Assembly: GCA_007693325.1 (NCBI GenBank)
Contig: REDW01000066.1
Span: forward strand, 1 to 64,000
Length of the DNA stretch: 64,000 nt
Direction: 5' to 3'
From: Spirochaetaceae bacterium
GTDB taxonomy: Bacteria; Spirochaetota; Spirochaetia; DSM-27196; PWMO01
The translations under genes and the position numbers were made by a program. Positions 25,679 to 34,118 of the stretch are shown here, piece by piece; positions within the stretch are counted from its first letter, which is position 1; every line of letters begins with the position of its first letter. The notes under the pieces were generated by a model. The model saw only the letters and a list, made by a program, of their open reading frames with translations. It searched no databases and was not told where the DNA came from.

Positions 25679-26665
25679 CTACCCCTCGTGCTTGGTGTGG
25701 AAGTATGCGCTACGCGCGTTTTCGCTCTCGAGCCACTTGAGGACGCTCTGGTTGAACTCGCGCGCAGAGTAGTAGCCCATCTTCTTCAACCGCTCGTTGC
25801 GCGCAGCGGTCTCGATGATAATCGGAATGTTGCGCCCCGGCTTGACCGGTATTTCGAGCGCGGGAACCTTGACGCCGAGAATGTCCTTGTGGCGTTCTTC
25901 GGCACCGATTCGATCGTATTCCTTGTTGGAATCCCAGTACTCCAACCCCACCACCAGCTGAATCTGCTTGCTCTCACGGATTGCTCCAACGCCGAACAGA
26001 TGCGTGATGTTGATGATACCGAGACCGCGGATCTCCATATGATGACCAAGTGCCTTGTTTGCACCCTGCCCCAGCAGGATGTTTCCGGCGATGCAGCGGA
26101 CCTCAACCGCATCATCGGCCACCAGACGGTGCCCGCGCTCGACAAGCTCCAGCGCGGTCTCACTCTTGCCGACGCCGCTGTCACCCAGAATCAGAACACC
26201 AATACCAAAGACTTCCGCCAGCACCCCGTGGATGGTTTCAACCGAGGCAAACACGTTGGACAGCGCGCGGATCAGCCGGCTTGAAAGCTCCGAGCTCGGC
26301 AGATGAGTCTTCAACACCGGGCACTGCGCTGCTTCGGCCATTTCGAAGAAACGCGCTGTGGGATCCAGATTGTGGGTGAAAAGCACACACGGCATCTGGT
26401 GGCCAAAATACTCCTGCAGAGCAGCGGTCTCACCGGACTGTTCAAGCTTGTGCAGGAACGCGGTCTCGCCGCGGCCGAACAGCTGGATTCTGTCATCCCC
26501 GAAACTGTCGAAAAATCCGGTCAAGGCCAGGCCCGGCCGGTTTATGTCGGGGACCCGTATCTCGCGCGTCAGTCCGGGACGCCCGCCGATACACTGAAGA
26601 TCGAGAGCGTCGTGCTCCTTGAGATCGAGATCGAGCAGATCCAGAACGGTGAAGTGCTTCATCAA
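25679..26665 (-). CDS. hprK: HPr kinase/phosphorylase
   Basis: A 328-aa bifunctional enzyme. The N-terminal domain is degenerate and Mur-ligase-like. The catalytic domain has Walker A GDSGVGKS (about 160), the HPrK signature HMEIRGLGIINI (about 210) and the C-terminal KVPALEIPVKPGRNI/YYSARE. It phosphorylates and dephosphorylates HPr at serine according to energy status. It abuts hpf (1 bp) and ptsH (1 bp). Confidence 0.95.
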   Translation of the reverse strand: MMKHFTVLDLLDLDLKEHDALDLQCIGGRPGLTREIRVPDINRPGLALTGFFDSFGDDRIQLFGRGETAFLHKLEQSGETAALQEYFGHQMPCVLFTHNLDPTARFFEMAEAAQCPVLKTHLPSSELSSRLIRALSNVFASVETIHGVLAEVFGIGVLILGDSGVGKSETALELVERGHRLVADDAVEVRCIAGNILLGQGANKALGHHMEIRGLGIINITHLFGVGAIRESKQIQLVVGLEYWDSNKEYDRIGAEERHKDILGVKVPALEIPVKPGRNIPIIIETAARNERLKKMGYYSAREFNQSVLKWLESENARSAYFHTKHEG

Positions 26666-26962
26666 TCAGGCCTTATGCTCCTTTATCTTTTCCTTTTCCT
26701 TGCGGACTTTCATTTCCAGTTTGGCGATCAGTTTCTCGAGCCCCTCGTGCAGCTCGAACGTCCTCAATTTAATGACGTGCGACTTACCCCAGCGGAAGTG
26801 GATCTTGACTTCGAGCTCAAACTCGCGTGCATCGCGCACCAGTGTAAACTCGATATCGACTATCATGTCCCTGGCAAATTCAATCTTTTGCAGTTTCTCT
26901 TCGATGAAATCCCGAGTTTCGTCCTTCAGATCGAAATGAACCGCCTGGATCTCCAGATGCAT
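26666..26962 (-). CDS. hpf: Ribosome hibernation promoting factor (short HPF)
   Basis: A 98-aa protein of the HPF/RaiA fold. It starts MHLEIQAVHFDL, has the amphipathic helix DETRDFIEEKLQKIE and a basic C-terminal helix LIAKLEMKVRKEKEK that binds 30S. It stabilises inactive ribosomes in stationary phase. The rpoN-hpf-PTS order is a recurrent arrangement in Gram-negatives, where hpf follows rpoN. Confidence 0.85.
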   Translation of the reverse strand: MHLEIQAVHFDLKDETRDFIEEKLQKIEFARDMIVDIEFTLVRDAREFELEVKIHFRWGKSHVIKLRTFELHEGLEKLIAKLEMKVRKEKEKIKEHKA

Positions 26963-26983
26963 ACCACACCTCCGTTGTGTCTG

Positions 26984-28366
26984 TTATCTCCCGTACGATG
27001 AGCTGATGTCCAACTCTTTGCGATACTTGGTCACCGTGCGCCGGGCAATAGCTATTCCCCGCTTACTCAAGAGGTCCGAGATTCGCTGATCGGAAAGGTG
27101 CTTGTCAGCGAGCCCCTCTTCCTCCAGGATCTCCTTGATTATCTGCTTGACCGCCTCCTTTGAATAGCGCGACCCCGTAGAGCCGGCACCGGAAATTGAA
27201 TTCGAAAAGAAATACTTCAGTTCAAAGATACCCCATTCGGTCTGAATATACTTACTGCTGGTAATCCGCGATACGGTGGCTTCGTGAACCCCTACCTCGG
27301 CGGCGATGTCCTTGAGCGTCAGCGGAACCAGCCCTTTCGGTCCGTGCAGAAAGAAATCGCGCTGAAACTCCACAATCGCCCGCGCCACGTTCAGCAGCGT
27401 CTGGTTGCGCTGATGAATGCTGTGAATAAACCAGCGCGCGTCCTTGACCGACTGATTGACAAAACGCTTGACCGTCTTCTCCTGGCTGGATTGGCTGTCA
27501 GCCGATATCTCGGTGAAAAACGGGTTGATTCCAAGCACCGGAATCTCCTCGTCGTTCATGATCAGTACAAACTGCCCATCGCGCAGCCGGACCATCAGAT
27601 CGGGCACCACGTAGGTCGGGTTTTCGGACGAAAACTCGCGCCCCGGAAACGGCGTCAGACGCCGAATGGCCTCGAGCGCTTCGGTGACCTGCTGCTGATC
27701 GATCTTGAGCTTCCTGGCTATCTCGGCGTACTTGCCGCGCTCGAGCAGATGGAGATAGTCCTTGATGATTGGAATGGCAGCAGGGTGCATCTCTTCTGCA
27801 AGCTCGGCCTGCACCACCAGAGATTCGCGATAGTCGCCAACACAGGTTCCAACCGGGTCAAAGCGCTGAATCATCGCAACCATCGGCTCGACAAGAGCGT
27901 GGTGCTGCTCGGGCACAACAGCTTGCGGCGGCTCGCGGTGAAACCCGTTGGCATCGAGGTTGTTGATCAGGGCTTCGCCCACTTCGAAGCTCTGCGGCGA
28001 AATCGGCTGTACGCGCAACTGCCACAGCAGATGCTCGTGCAGCGACTCGGGACGCGACAGCGCGCCTTCCATGAAGCGGCGTTTGGCGTCACCGGCTTCG
28101 TCATCGTAGCCACCGCTGTTGGTGAATCCGGGGTCCGATGTGTTCTCAAAGTAGTCGTATTCCTCGCCGGGCTTGTTCTCGACCTCCTCGAGCGACAGCG
28201 TCTGGGCATCTTCGATCACTTCCAGCGCTGGATTGGCCTCGATCTCCTGCTGAATGCGCAAGCGCAGGTCCTGCAGCGGCATCGCCATCAGCTGGATGCT
28301 CTGGTAGAGCTGCGGATTCATCTTGAGACGCTGTTCTTGAACCAGAGCAGGTTTCTGAAACTGCAA
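26984..28366 (-). CDS. rpoN: RNA polymerase sigma-54 factor
   Basis: A 460-aa sigma factor. Region I is the Gln/Leu-rich N-terminus (QEQRLKMNPQLYQSIQLMAMPLQDLRLRIQQEIEANPAL), and region II is acidic (about 55-90). The core-binding region follows, then an HTH (LKDIAAEVGVHEATVSRITSSKY) and the C-terminal RpoN box ARRTVTKYRKEL that reads the -24 element. It is the first gene of a nine-gene operon ending with holA and is preceded by a TTGACA promoter. Confidence 0.96.
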   Translation of the reverse strand: MQFQKPALVQEQRLKMNPQLYQSIQLMAMPLQDLRLRIQQEIEANPALEVIEDAQTLSLEEVENKPGEEYDYFENTSDPGFTNSGGYDDEAGDAKRRFMEGALSRPESLHEHLLWQLRVQPISPQSFEVGEALINNLDANGFHREPPQAVVPEQHHALVEPMVAMIQRFDPVGTCVGDYRESLVVQAELAEEMHPAAIPIIKDYLHLLERGKYAEIARKLKIDQQQVTEALEAIRRLTPFPGREFSSENPTYVVPDLMVRLRDGQFVLIMNDEEIPVLGINPFFTEISADSQSSQEKTVKRFVNQSVKDARWFIHSIHQRNQTLLNVARAIVEFQRDFFLHGPKGLVPLTLKDIAAEVGVHEATVSRITSSKYIQTEWGIFELKYFFSNSISGAGSTGSRYSKEAVKQIIKEILEEEGLADKHLSDQRISDLLSKRGIAIARRTVTKYRKELDISSSYGR

Positions 28367-28386
28367 TCGGTTCCCCCGTGCTAGAT

Positions 28387-28415
28387 ATATTGTAGCAGGG
28401 GTAGTGCTTTGTCAA
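28387..28415 (-). promoter_or_regulatory. Sigma-70-type promoter of the rpoN operon
   Basis: The minus strand has consensus -35 TTGACA, 17 bp, then CAATAT (overlapping TACAAT at 15 bp), with the ATG of rpoN about 20 bp further on. It lies in the 105-bp gap after lptB. Confidence 0.6.
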
Positions 28416-28471
28416 CGTGAACCGTCACAAGCCCGGACCGCGAGCCCGAGCGGCACTCTGCGGCGCTAGAT

Positions 28472-29221
28472 CTAGATATGGAAACGCTCGCCGAGGTAGA
28501 CCTTGCGCGCCAGTTCGTTGGCCATCACCTCGTCACGGCTGCCGGCAACTACGATCTCACCGTCTTTGATGATGTACGAGCGGTGGGTTATCTCCAGCGT
28601 GTCGCGCACGTTGTGATCGGTCAGCAGTACGCCGATACCATTGGCGGACAGCGTCTGGATTATGCTCTTGATCTCGTGCACCGCAATCGGGTCAATGCCG
28701 GCAAAGGGCTCATCGAGCAAGAGAAACTTGGGTTCGATTGCCAGTGCGCGCGCGATTTCGGTCCGGCGGCGTTCGCCGCCGGAGAGCGTGTAGGCTTTCT
28801 GCCGCGCAACAGCCTCGATGCCGAGCTCGTTGAGCAGATACGCCTGCCGCTGGCGCTTCTCGGCGGTGCTAAGATCGCCACGCGGCTCGAGCACCGCCCA
28901 CAGGTTATCCGCCACCGTCAGTTTACGGAACACCGATGGCTCCTGTGACAGATAGGAGATGCCCAGGCGCGCGCGACGGTACATAGGCCATCCGGTGATC
29001 ACCTGGTCATCGATCAGGATCTCACCGGCGTTGGGCCGGATGAAGCCTACGATGCTGTAGAACACGGTAGTCTTGCCCGCGCCGTTGGGACCCAGAAAAC
29101 CAACCACCTCCGCCTGCCGCATTTCAAACGAGACGCCTTTCACAACCAGCTTGCGCCCGTAACGTTTCTGCAGATCGCGAACGCGCAGTGTGCTTGCGCC
29201 GCTGGCCTCAAGGGGCTGCAT
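28472..29221 (-). CDS. lptB: LPS-export-type ABC transporter ATP-binding protein LptB
   Basis: A 249-aa ATPase. The start at 29221 (MQPLEASG) was chosen because upstream codons of the track ORF are antisense-like lptA shadow. Walker A is GPNGAGKTT, the LptB-specific region YRRARLGISYLSQEPSVFRKL, the signature LSGGERRRTEIARAL, and Walker B FLLLDEPFAGIDP. It powers extraction of lipid from the inner membrane with LptFG, not seen here. It overlaps lptA by 14 bp. In spirochaetes that lack classical LPS the cargo may be another glycolipid. Confidence 0.93.
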   Translation of the reverse strand: MQPLEASGASTLRVRDLQKRYGRKLVVKGVSFEMRQAEVVGFLGPNGAGKTTVFYSIVGFIRPNAGEILIDDQVITGWPMYRRARLGISYLSQEPSVFRKLTVADNLWAVLEPRGDLSTAEKRQRQAYLLNELGIEAVARQKAYTLSGGERRRTEIARALAIEPKFLLLDEPFAGIDPIAVHEIKSIIQTLSANGIGVLLTDHNVRDTLEITHRSYIIKDGEIVVAGSRDEVMANELARKVYLGERFHI

Positions 29222-29867
29222 CGTCGTTGCCTTCTTCCCCGGTTGTAATGGTGCCGCGTACTTCGCCCTGAAGACTGATCTCGTCGCGGTCGATATCGAT
29301 AACAATACGGGCAGCGCGGTACTGGTCACCCTTCCAGTAGACCACCGGAAGTCCGGACAGCTCGAGCACGTTCTGATCGCGACGGTAACGGGCAAACTCG
29401 CTGCGCGTTGTGAGGTCGTCGCCCAGGATGCGCACGCCGACCTGTACAATGGTCAGATCGTCACGGCCGCGATTCTCCAGCAGCGCGCCCTTGACCACCG
29501 TCTCATTGCGCTGGTCTTCCATGACGGCGTTGCCTTCGGCGCGTGTGATGCGCTCGCGGCGGTCGTATACCAGCCGGTCAGCTGTCAACACAATCTGCTG
29601 TTCACGCTCGAAGACGCGAACATTGCCGCTGGCAACGGCAAAACGGAAGTCGTCGCCGTAGATTTCGATCTCGTCGGCCTCGATCTCGGTGTCATCCGAA
29701 ATGACCCGCGCGTTACCCGAAAGCCGGGTCCGCTCGCGTCCCTCTGCAAAGTCAATCCGGGTGGAGTCTCCAGAGAATTCGAAGCTCGAAGCCGCCGCCG
29801 GGCGCGCCGCCGTTGCCGTCCACGCAAGCAGCATGACCGCCAGGACCAGCGCGTTGCTAATCTTCAT
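29208..29867 (-). CDS. lptA: LptA/OstA-like periplasmic lipid-bridge protein
   Basis: A 219-aa exported protein. It has a signal peptide (about 1-26, ending AAASS) and then beta-jelly-roll OstA repeats (TRLSGNARVISDDTEIEADEIEI, FAVASGNVRVFEREQQIVLTADRL, ITRAEGNAVMEDQRN). The pattern 'G-N-(A/V)-x-V-x-(D/E)' is diagnostic of the family. It should oligomerise to bridge the periplasm between LptC and the outer membrane. It overlaps lptC by 11 bp and lptB by 14 bp. Confidence 0.85.
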   Translation of the reverse strand: MKISNALVLAVMLLAWTATAARPAAASSFEFSGDSTRIDFAEGRERTRLSGNARVISDDTEIEADEIEIYGDDFRFAVASGNVRVFEREQQIVLTADRLVYDRRERITRAEGNAVMEDQRNETVVKGALLENRGRDDLTIVQVGVRILGDDLTTRSEFARYRRDQNVLELSGLPVVYWKGDQYRAARIVIDIDRDEISLQGEVRGTITTGEEGNDDAAP

Positions 29868-30405
29868 CCGTCACCAGCGTCCCACTCACCTGTTTGGCAA
29901 ACTCAACGGTGCTGCTGCGCATATCGGCAGTAAACCCCACACCGCTGATTGTTGATCCGCCGTCGCGCTCAACGCGCACCAGTCCGTCGGGGCTGCCCGA
30001 AAGCCGCCGCTGTTCATCGTTCCAGCGCAACCAGTCGGCATGGATGCCGGCCTGGTGTTGATAGGAGTAGAAGTCGATGTTGCCTGACATCTCAATATCG
30101 TCACTGTCGGTGAAGTAGATCGCAGACTCAGCCGAGCCTGAGCTCAATACCGCGCCGTCGCGGTCTATCTCTTCAAAAGCAAACCGGCTGAAGACCTGCT
30201 GCTGTTGCCCGGGATAGTGCTCTACCCGCTGCGCGCTGACGCGGAAGCGCCGGGCCTCGCTGCGTACAATCACCAGTTGCGCTTCTATCAACACGGTCTC
30301 GGGTACTGTCTCGGCGCGGTCATCTTCGAGCTGCGCCGGGCGATAGTCGAGGCTGCAGGCGCCCAGGAAGAACAGCAGCAGGCTCACCGTACACAGCAGG
30401 CGCAT
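29857..30405 (-). CDS. lptC: LptC-like lipoprotein
   Basis: A 182-aa protein with a lipoprotein signal (LLLFFLGACS, Cys about residue 17) rather than the usual LptC transmembrane anchor. The body has the LptC/OstA-like pattern EAQLVIVRSEARRFRVSAQRVEHYPGQQQ and SGNIDFYSYQHQAGIHADWLRWN. It sits between pyrG (2 bp) and lptA (overlap), which supports the assignment. The lipid anchoring is a departure from proteobacterial LptC. Confidence 0.75.
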   Translation of the reverse strand: MRLLCTVSLLLFFLGACSLDYRPAQLEDDRAETVPETVLIEAQLVIVRSEARRFRVSAQRVEHYPGQQQQVFSRFAFEEIDRDGAVLSSGSAESAIYFTDSDDIEMSGNIDFYSYQHQAGIHADWLRWNDEQRRLSGSPDGLVRVERDGGSTISGVGFTADMRSSTVEFAKQVSGTLVTDED

Positions 30406-30407
30406 GA

Positions 30408-32072
30408 TCAGCTTTCAGCCGGCAATGCTGATTCGGCCACCTGCGGCTGCGGCCGTTCGGCACTGCGTGCGCCGCGCGACGTGCAGGCGGCGGCAATCAG
30501 CCCGGCGAACAGCGGATGAGTAGCAACCGGCTTGGACTGGAACTCGGGGTGAAACTGTACGCCTATACCCCACGGATGGCCGTTCCACTCGACCGATTCC
30601 ACCAACGAGTCATCGGGTGTTACCCCGGATACCAGCAGGCCGGCGTTGTGCAACTGCTCACGATACTGATTGGAGAACTCGTAACGGTGGCGATGGCGCT
30701 CGCGGATAGTCTCGCTACCGTAGAGTTTGCGAATGACCGAACCCGCCATCAGCCGCGAATCGTTGGCACCCAGGCGCATGGTCCCACCGTAATTCTTGAT
30801 ATTGACCTGCTCCTCGAGCAGGCTGACAACCGGGTGGCCGGACTCCGGGCCAAACTCCGTGCTGTCCGCGTCTTCAAAACCGAGGACATTGCGGGCGTAC
30901 TCGATTACCATCACCTGCATGCCGAGACAGATCCCCATATAGGGTATAGCGTGCGTGCGTGCGTAGTTGGCGGTTCGAACCATGCCGTTGATTCCACGGC
31001 TGCCAAAACCGCCGGGAACCAGAATAGCATCAACACCCTGGAACACTTCATCCAGGTCTTCGGCCTTCTCCAGTTTCTCAGAGTCGATCTTGCGCAGTTG
31101 CACGCGAACACTGTTGGCAACCCCGCCGTGGAACAGCGCCTCATCGATTGACTTGTACGAGTCGTTGAGGTCGATATACTTGCCGACCACCGCAACGGTT
31201 ACCATGCGCTTGGAATCGCGCAACACTTCAACCACGTGCTCCCACTCGCTCAGATCCGCCGGCGGGGCGTCGATCTGGAGCTTGCGCAGCACGATGTCGT
31301 CGAGCTGCTGCGCGTGGAAAACCAGTGGTATTTCGTAGATGGTTGTCTGCACGTCGTAAGCCGAGATAACGGCGTCCATCGCTACGTTGGTAAACAGTGC
31401 GATCTTACGCCGCAGCTCTTCGTTGAGCGCTACCGGAGCACGGCAGAGCAGAATGTCGGGCTGAACGCCGATCTCACGCATCTCCTTGACCGAGTGCTGC
31501 GTCGGCTTGGTCTTGAGCTCGCCGCCGGCAGTATCGGGGACCAGCGTAAGATGGACAAAAATCACGTTCTCATGTCCGAGCTCGTGCACCATCTGGCGCG
31601 CCGCCTCCAGAAACGGAACCGATTCAATGTCGCCTACGGTACCGCCGATCTCGACTATTGTGACATCGACGTCCGGCTGGTCGCCTACCATCGCGATACG
31701 CTGCTTGATTCGGTCGGTGATGTGCGGAATCACCTGCACCGTTCGGCCCAGGTAACGGCCCTCGCGCTCGCGCTGAATCACTTCCTGGTAGATCTGCCCG
31801 GTAGTAATTGAATTTGCGCGGCTCAGCGGCGACATCGTGTAGCGCGCGTAGTTACCGAGATCCAGATCGGTCTCCGCCCCGTCGTCGGTAACGTAGACCT
31901 CGCCGTGCTGATAGGGGCTCATCGTTCCGGCATCTACGTTGATGTACGGATCGATCTTCACCATTCGGACCGACAGACCGCGGCATTCCATGAGACTGCC
32001 TAACGACGCCGCTGCGATGCCCTTGCCCAGGCTCGAACAGACGCCGCCGGTAACAAATATGTACTTTCTCAT
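30408..32072 (-). CDS. pyrG: CTP synthase
   Basis: A 554-aa enzyme. The synthetase domain has the N-terminal P-loop-like [19 protein letters not shown] and [23 protein letters not shown]. The class I glutaminase domain (about 300-535) has nucleophile Cys in [17 protein letters not shown] and the His/Glu pair near [11 protein letters not shown]. It converts UTP to CTP with glutamine nitrogen. It heads the lptCAB operon with 2-bp spacing to lptC; in Gram-negatives CTP supply is linked to CMP-sugar and lipid synthesis. Confidence 0.97.
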   Translation of the reverse strand: MRKYIFVTGGVCSSLGKGIAAASLGSLMECRGLSVRMVKIDPYINVDAGTMSPYQHGEVYVTDDGAETDLDLGNYARYTMSPLSRANSITTGQIYQEVIQREREGRYLGRTVQVIPHITDRIKQRIAMVGDQPDVDVTIVEIGGTVGDIESVPFLEAARQMVHELGHENVIFVHLTLVPDTAGGELKTKPTQHSVKEMREIGVQPDILLCRAPVALNEELRRKIALFTNVAMDAVISAYDVQTTIYEIPLVFHAQQLDDIVLRKLQIDAPPADLSEWEHVVEVLRDSKRMVTVAVVGKYIDLNDSYKSIDEALFHGGVANSVRVQLRKIDSEKLEKAEDLDEVFQGVDAILVPGGFGSRGINGMVRTANYARTHAIPYMGICLGMQVMVIEYARNVLGFEDADSTEFGPESGHPVVSLLEEQVNIKNYGGTMRLGANDSRLMAGSVIRKLYGSETIRERHRHRYEFSNQYREQLHNAGLLVSGVTPDDSLVESVEWNGHPWGIGVQFHPEFQSKPVATHPLFAGLIAAACTSRGARSAERPQPQVAESALPAES

Positions 32073-32173
32073 GGGACTTAATTATCCCGTTTTGGGCCCG
32101 GGAGTGTCAATCGCCGGCGCCGCGCGCCGCAACAGCTTTGCCTTACGCCGCATATCGGCTATCATGCTGAGCT

Positions 32174-32698
32174 ATGAGCGCTGACGCAGAACACGGGACA
32201 CTCAAAGACGGCCGGCCGCAGCCATTTACGCCCGCGCACGTACAGCAGGTCCTGGACGGCCACGGCCTGGGGTTGAAGGTTGAGCACTTCGAGCAGACAA
32301 CCTTCACCAGTGAAGATGCTGCGCGCGCTATCGGCTGTGAGCTTGGACAGATAGCCAAGAGCATGTGCCTGATGGTAGACGCCACCCCTGTGCTGGTGGT
32401 AGCCTCCGGTGATCGGCGGCTGTCGGATGCCAAGCTGGCGCGTCGCTACGGCGTCGGCCGCAAGAAGGTCAGAATTGCCGATGCACAGCAATGCCTGGAA
32501 ATCTTCGGTTATCCTCCCGGCGGGGTTGCTCCGGTAGGCCACCGCACAGCGGGAATCGAAATCCTGATCGATGAAACACTTGGCCGTTGGCCTGAGATTC
32601 ACGCCGCTGCGGGCACCTCGTTTGACAATTTCACGCTGACTTTTGAGCAGCTGCAGCAGATCACCGGCGGGACGGTGGTGGATTGTGTCAAAGAATAG
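32174..32698 (+). CDS. YbaK/ProX-type aminoacyl-tRNA deacylase
   Basis: A 174-aa single-domain protein of the YbaK/EbsC family. It has the N-terminal QTTFTSEDAARAIGCELGQIAKSMCLMVDATPVLVVASGD, the catalytic-lysine neighbourhood IAKSM, and the GxxPGG motif GYPPGGVAPVGH. These enzymes clear Cys or Ala mischarged on tRNA-Pro. It is divergent from pyrG and probably monocistronic. Confidence 0.85.
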   Translation: MSADAEHGTLKDGRPQPFTPAHVQQVLDGHGLGLKVEHFEQTTFTSEDAARAIGCELGQIAKSMCLMVDATPVLVVASGDRRLSDAKLARRYGVGRKKVRIADAQQCLEIFGYPPGGVAPVGHRTAGIEILIDETLGRWPEIHAAAGTSFDNFTLTFEQLQQITGGTVVDCVKE

Positions 32699-32713
32699 CG
32701 CTGCATCTGCGGC

Positions 32714-33178
32714 TCACAGCGCCGGGATCGGCAGAACCTCTTCGCGCTGCCGGCCGGATTCCAGGCTGCGTTGCTGCCAGCCGGGAATCAGCCGCCGATC
32801 GATGTAGACCGGCGTTGCCGCACGGGCGCTGAGCGCCACCGCCTGCGCCGGTTGGAGCTCGAGCTGAAACAGACGCCCCTCCTGCTGATAGTGGATCTCG
32901 GCTCGTGCTGCGGAACTGGCGCTACCCGCCGACGCGCCGGTGATACGCGCGTACATCAAGCGGAACCCGTGGGCACGCAGAAACAGCTGCAATACGTCGC
33001 TGTTCTGCGGCGCATAGCCGTTGGCGTGCAGAATCACTTCGCCGGCCTGATGCGGCTCAACCTCAAAGGCCAGCCTCGCGGTACCGCTTGTTTCGGACAG
33101 CAGCAGCCGTGACCGGCCAGTGGCTTTGTCAAACGAGACGCCGGTCACACCGAACCGACTGTATGCAGCAGGGTTCAT
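32714..33178 (-). CDS. DUF151 / bifunctional-nuclease-like protein
   Basis: About 154 aa using ATG 33178; the longer track start (33277) would run into the cheR promoter and adds an unlikely hydrophobic lead, though it cannot be excluded. The profile fits DUF151: RLAFEVEPHQAGEVILHANG (compare IWIGxxEAxAI), then DVLQLFLRAHGFRLMYARI. The final block LQPAQAVALSARAATPVYIDRRLI aligns with the family's RPSDAIALALRTGAPIYV. RPSDAI has become QPAQAV, so activity may differ. It is convergent with the deacylase gene and divergent from cheR. Confidence 0.55.
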   Translation of the reverse strand: MNPAAYSRFGVTGVSFDKATGRSRLLLSETSGTARLAFEVEPHQAGEVILHANGYAPQNSDVLQLFLRAHGFRLMYARITGASAGSASSAARAEIHYQQEGRLFQLELQPAQAVALSARAATPVYIDRRLIPGWQQRSLESGRQREEVLPIPAL

Positions 33179-33287
33179 CCTAGGCAGTAGTATAGCACCC
33201 GTGCGCCGGAAATCCACGATTGACACCACCTTCGCGAAAACATAGACTAAAATGTAGACTACCAAATATACGTCCATCTGGCGGCCA

Positions 33288-34118
33288 ATGTCTGAATTCT
33301 TGAGTGACGATGCGTTTGAAAAGTTCCGCGACCTGATCTACAACGAGAGTGGCATACACTTCTCGAGTTCGAACAGGACCATCCTCGAAAGCCGCCTGAA
33401 GGAACGCTTGCGCAGTTCCGGGCTGCCCGACGCATTGACGTACTACTCGACGATCTCGGCAGACTCGGACGAACTGAAGATTTTACTCGACTCGGTTACC
33501 ACTAATCTGACACGCTTCTTCCGCAATACCGCCCACTTCGAGACCTTCGAGTACTTTGTGATTCCGCATCTGATCAAGGCCAAGCGCAACCGCGGCGAGA
33601 ATAAACTGCGTATCTGGAGCGCAGGCTGCTCAACCGGCGAAGAGCCGTACACCATCGCAATGGTAGCCAACGAATTACTCCCGGCGGGAATGCAGCTCGA
33701 GGTAATCGCCTCTGATATCAGTCTGAAATCGCTGATGGTGGGCAAACAGGGATTCTACGGCGAAAACCGCATCGGCGGCGTGCCGGAGCACTACCTCAAG
33801 CGCTATTTCAGCCGCACCGGCAACGGTTACCGCATCAATGATGATATCAAGAGCCTGGTCCGCTTTGATTATCACAACTTCAAGCACGACAGCGGACTGC
33901 GCGGCATGGACGTGGTGTTCTGCCGCAACGTTCTGATCTACTTTGACGAAGCTGCCCAGAAAGCCGCCATAGGGCGCTTCTGGGACGCGATGGCACCGCA
34001 GGCGTTCCTGTTCATCGGGCACTCCGAATCCCTGTTTGGCATGCAGACACGCTTCGAGTTCCTCAAGACCGACTGGGCGTGTATCTATCAGAAGAATACC
34101 GCGGGAAGCAGCGCGTGA
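33288..34118 (+). CDS. cheR: Chemotaxis protein methyltransferase CheR
   Basis: A 276-aa enzyme. It has an N-terminal alpha domain (FEKFRDLIYNESGIHFSSSNRTILESRLKERLR). The SAM-binding domain shows IWSAGCSTGEEPYTIAM, then DISLKSL and FDYHNFKHDSGLRGMDVVFCRNVLIYFD. It methylates glutamates of chemoreceptors in adaptation. It is translationally coupled (4-bp GTGA overlap) to cheB. Confidence 0.96.
   Translation: MSEFLSDDAFEKFRDLIYNESGIHFSSSNRTILESRLKERLRSSGLPDALTYYSTISADSDELKILLDSVTTNLTRFFRNTAHFETFEYFVIPHLIKAKRNRGENKLRIWSAGCSTGEEPYTIAMVANELLPAGMQLEVIASDISLKSLMVGKQGFYGENRIGGVPEHYLKRYFSRTGNGYRINDDIKSLVRFDYHNFKHDSGLRGMDVVFCRNVLIYFDEAAQKAAIGRFWDAMAPQAFLFIGHSESLFGMQTRFEFLKTDWACIYQKNTAGSSA

Noticed and set aside
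32714-33277. Longer start for the DUF151-like gene
   Set aside because: The extra N-terminus is hydrophobic, lacks family similarity and crosses the cheR upstream region.
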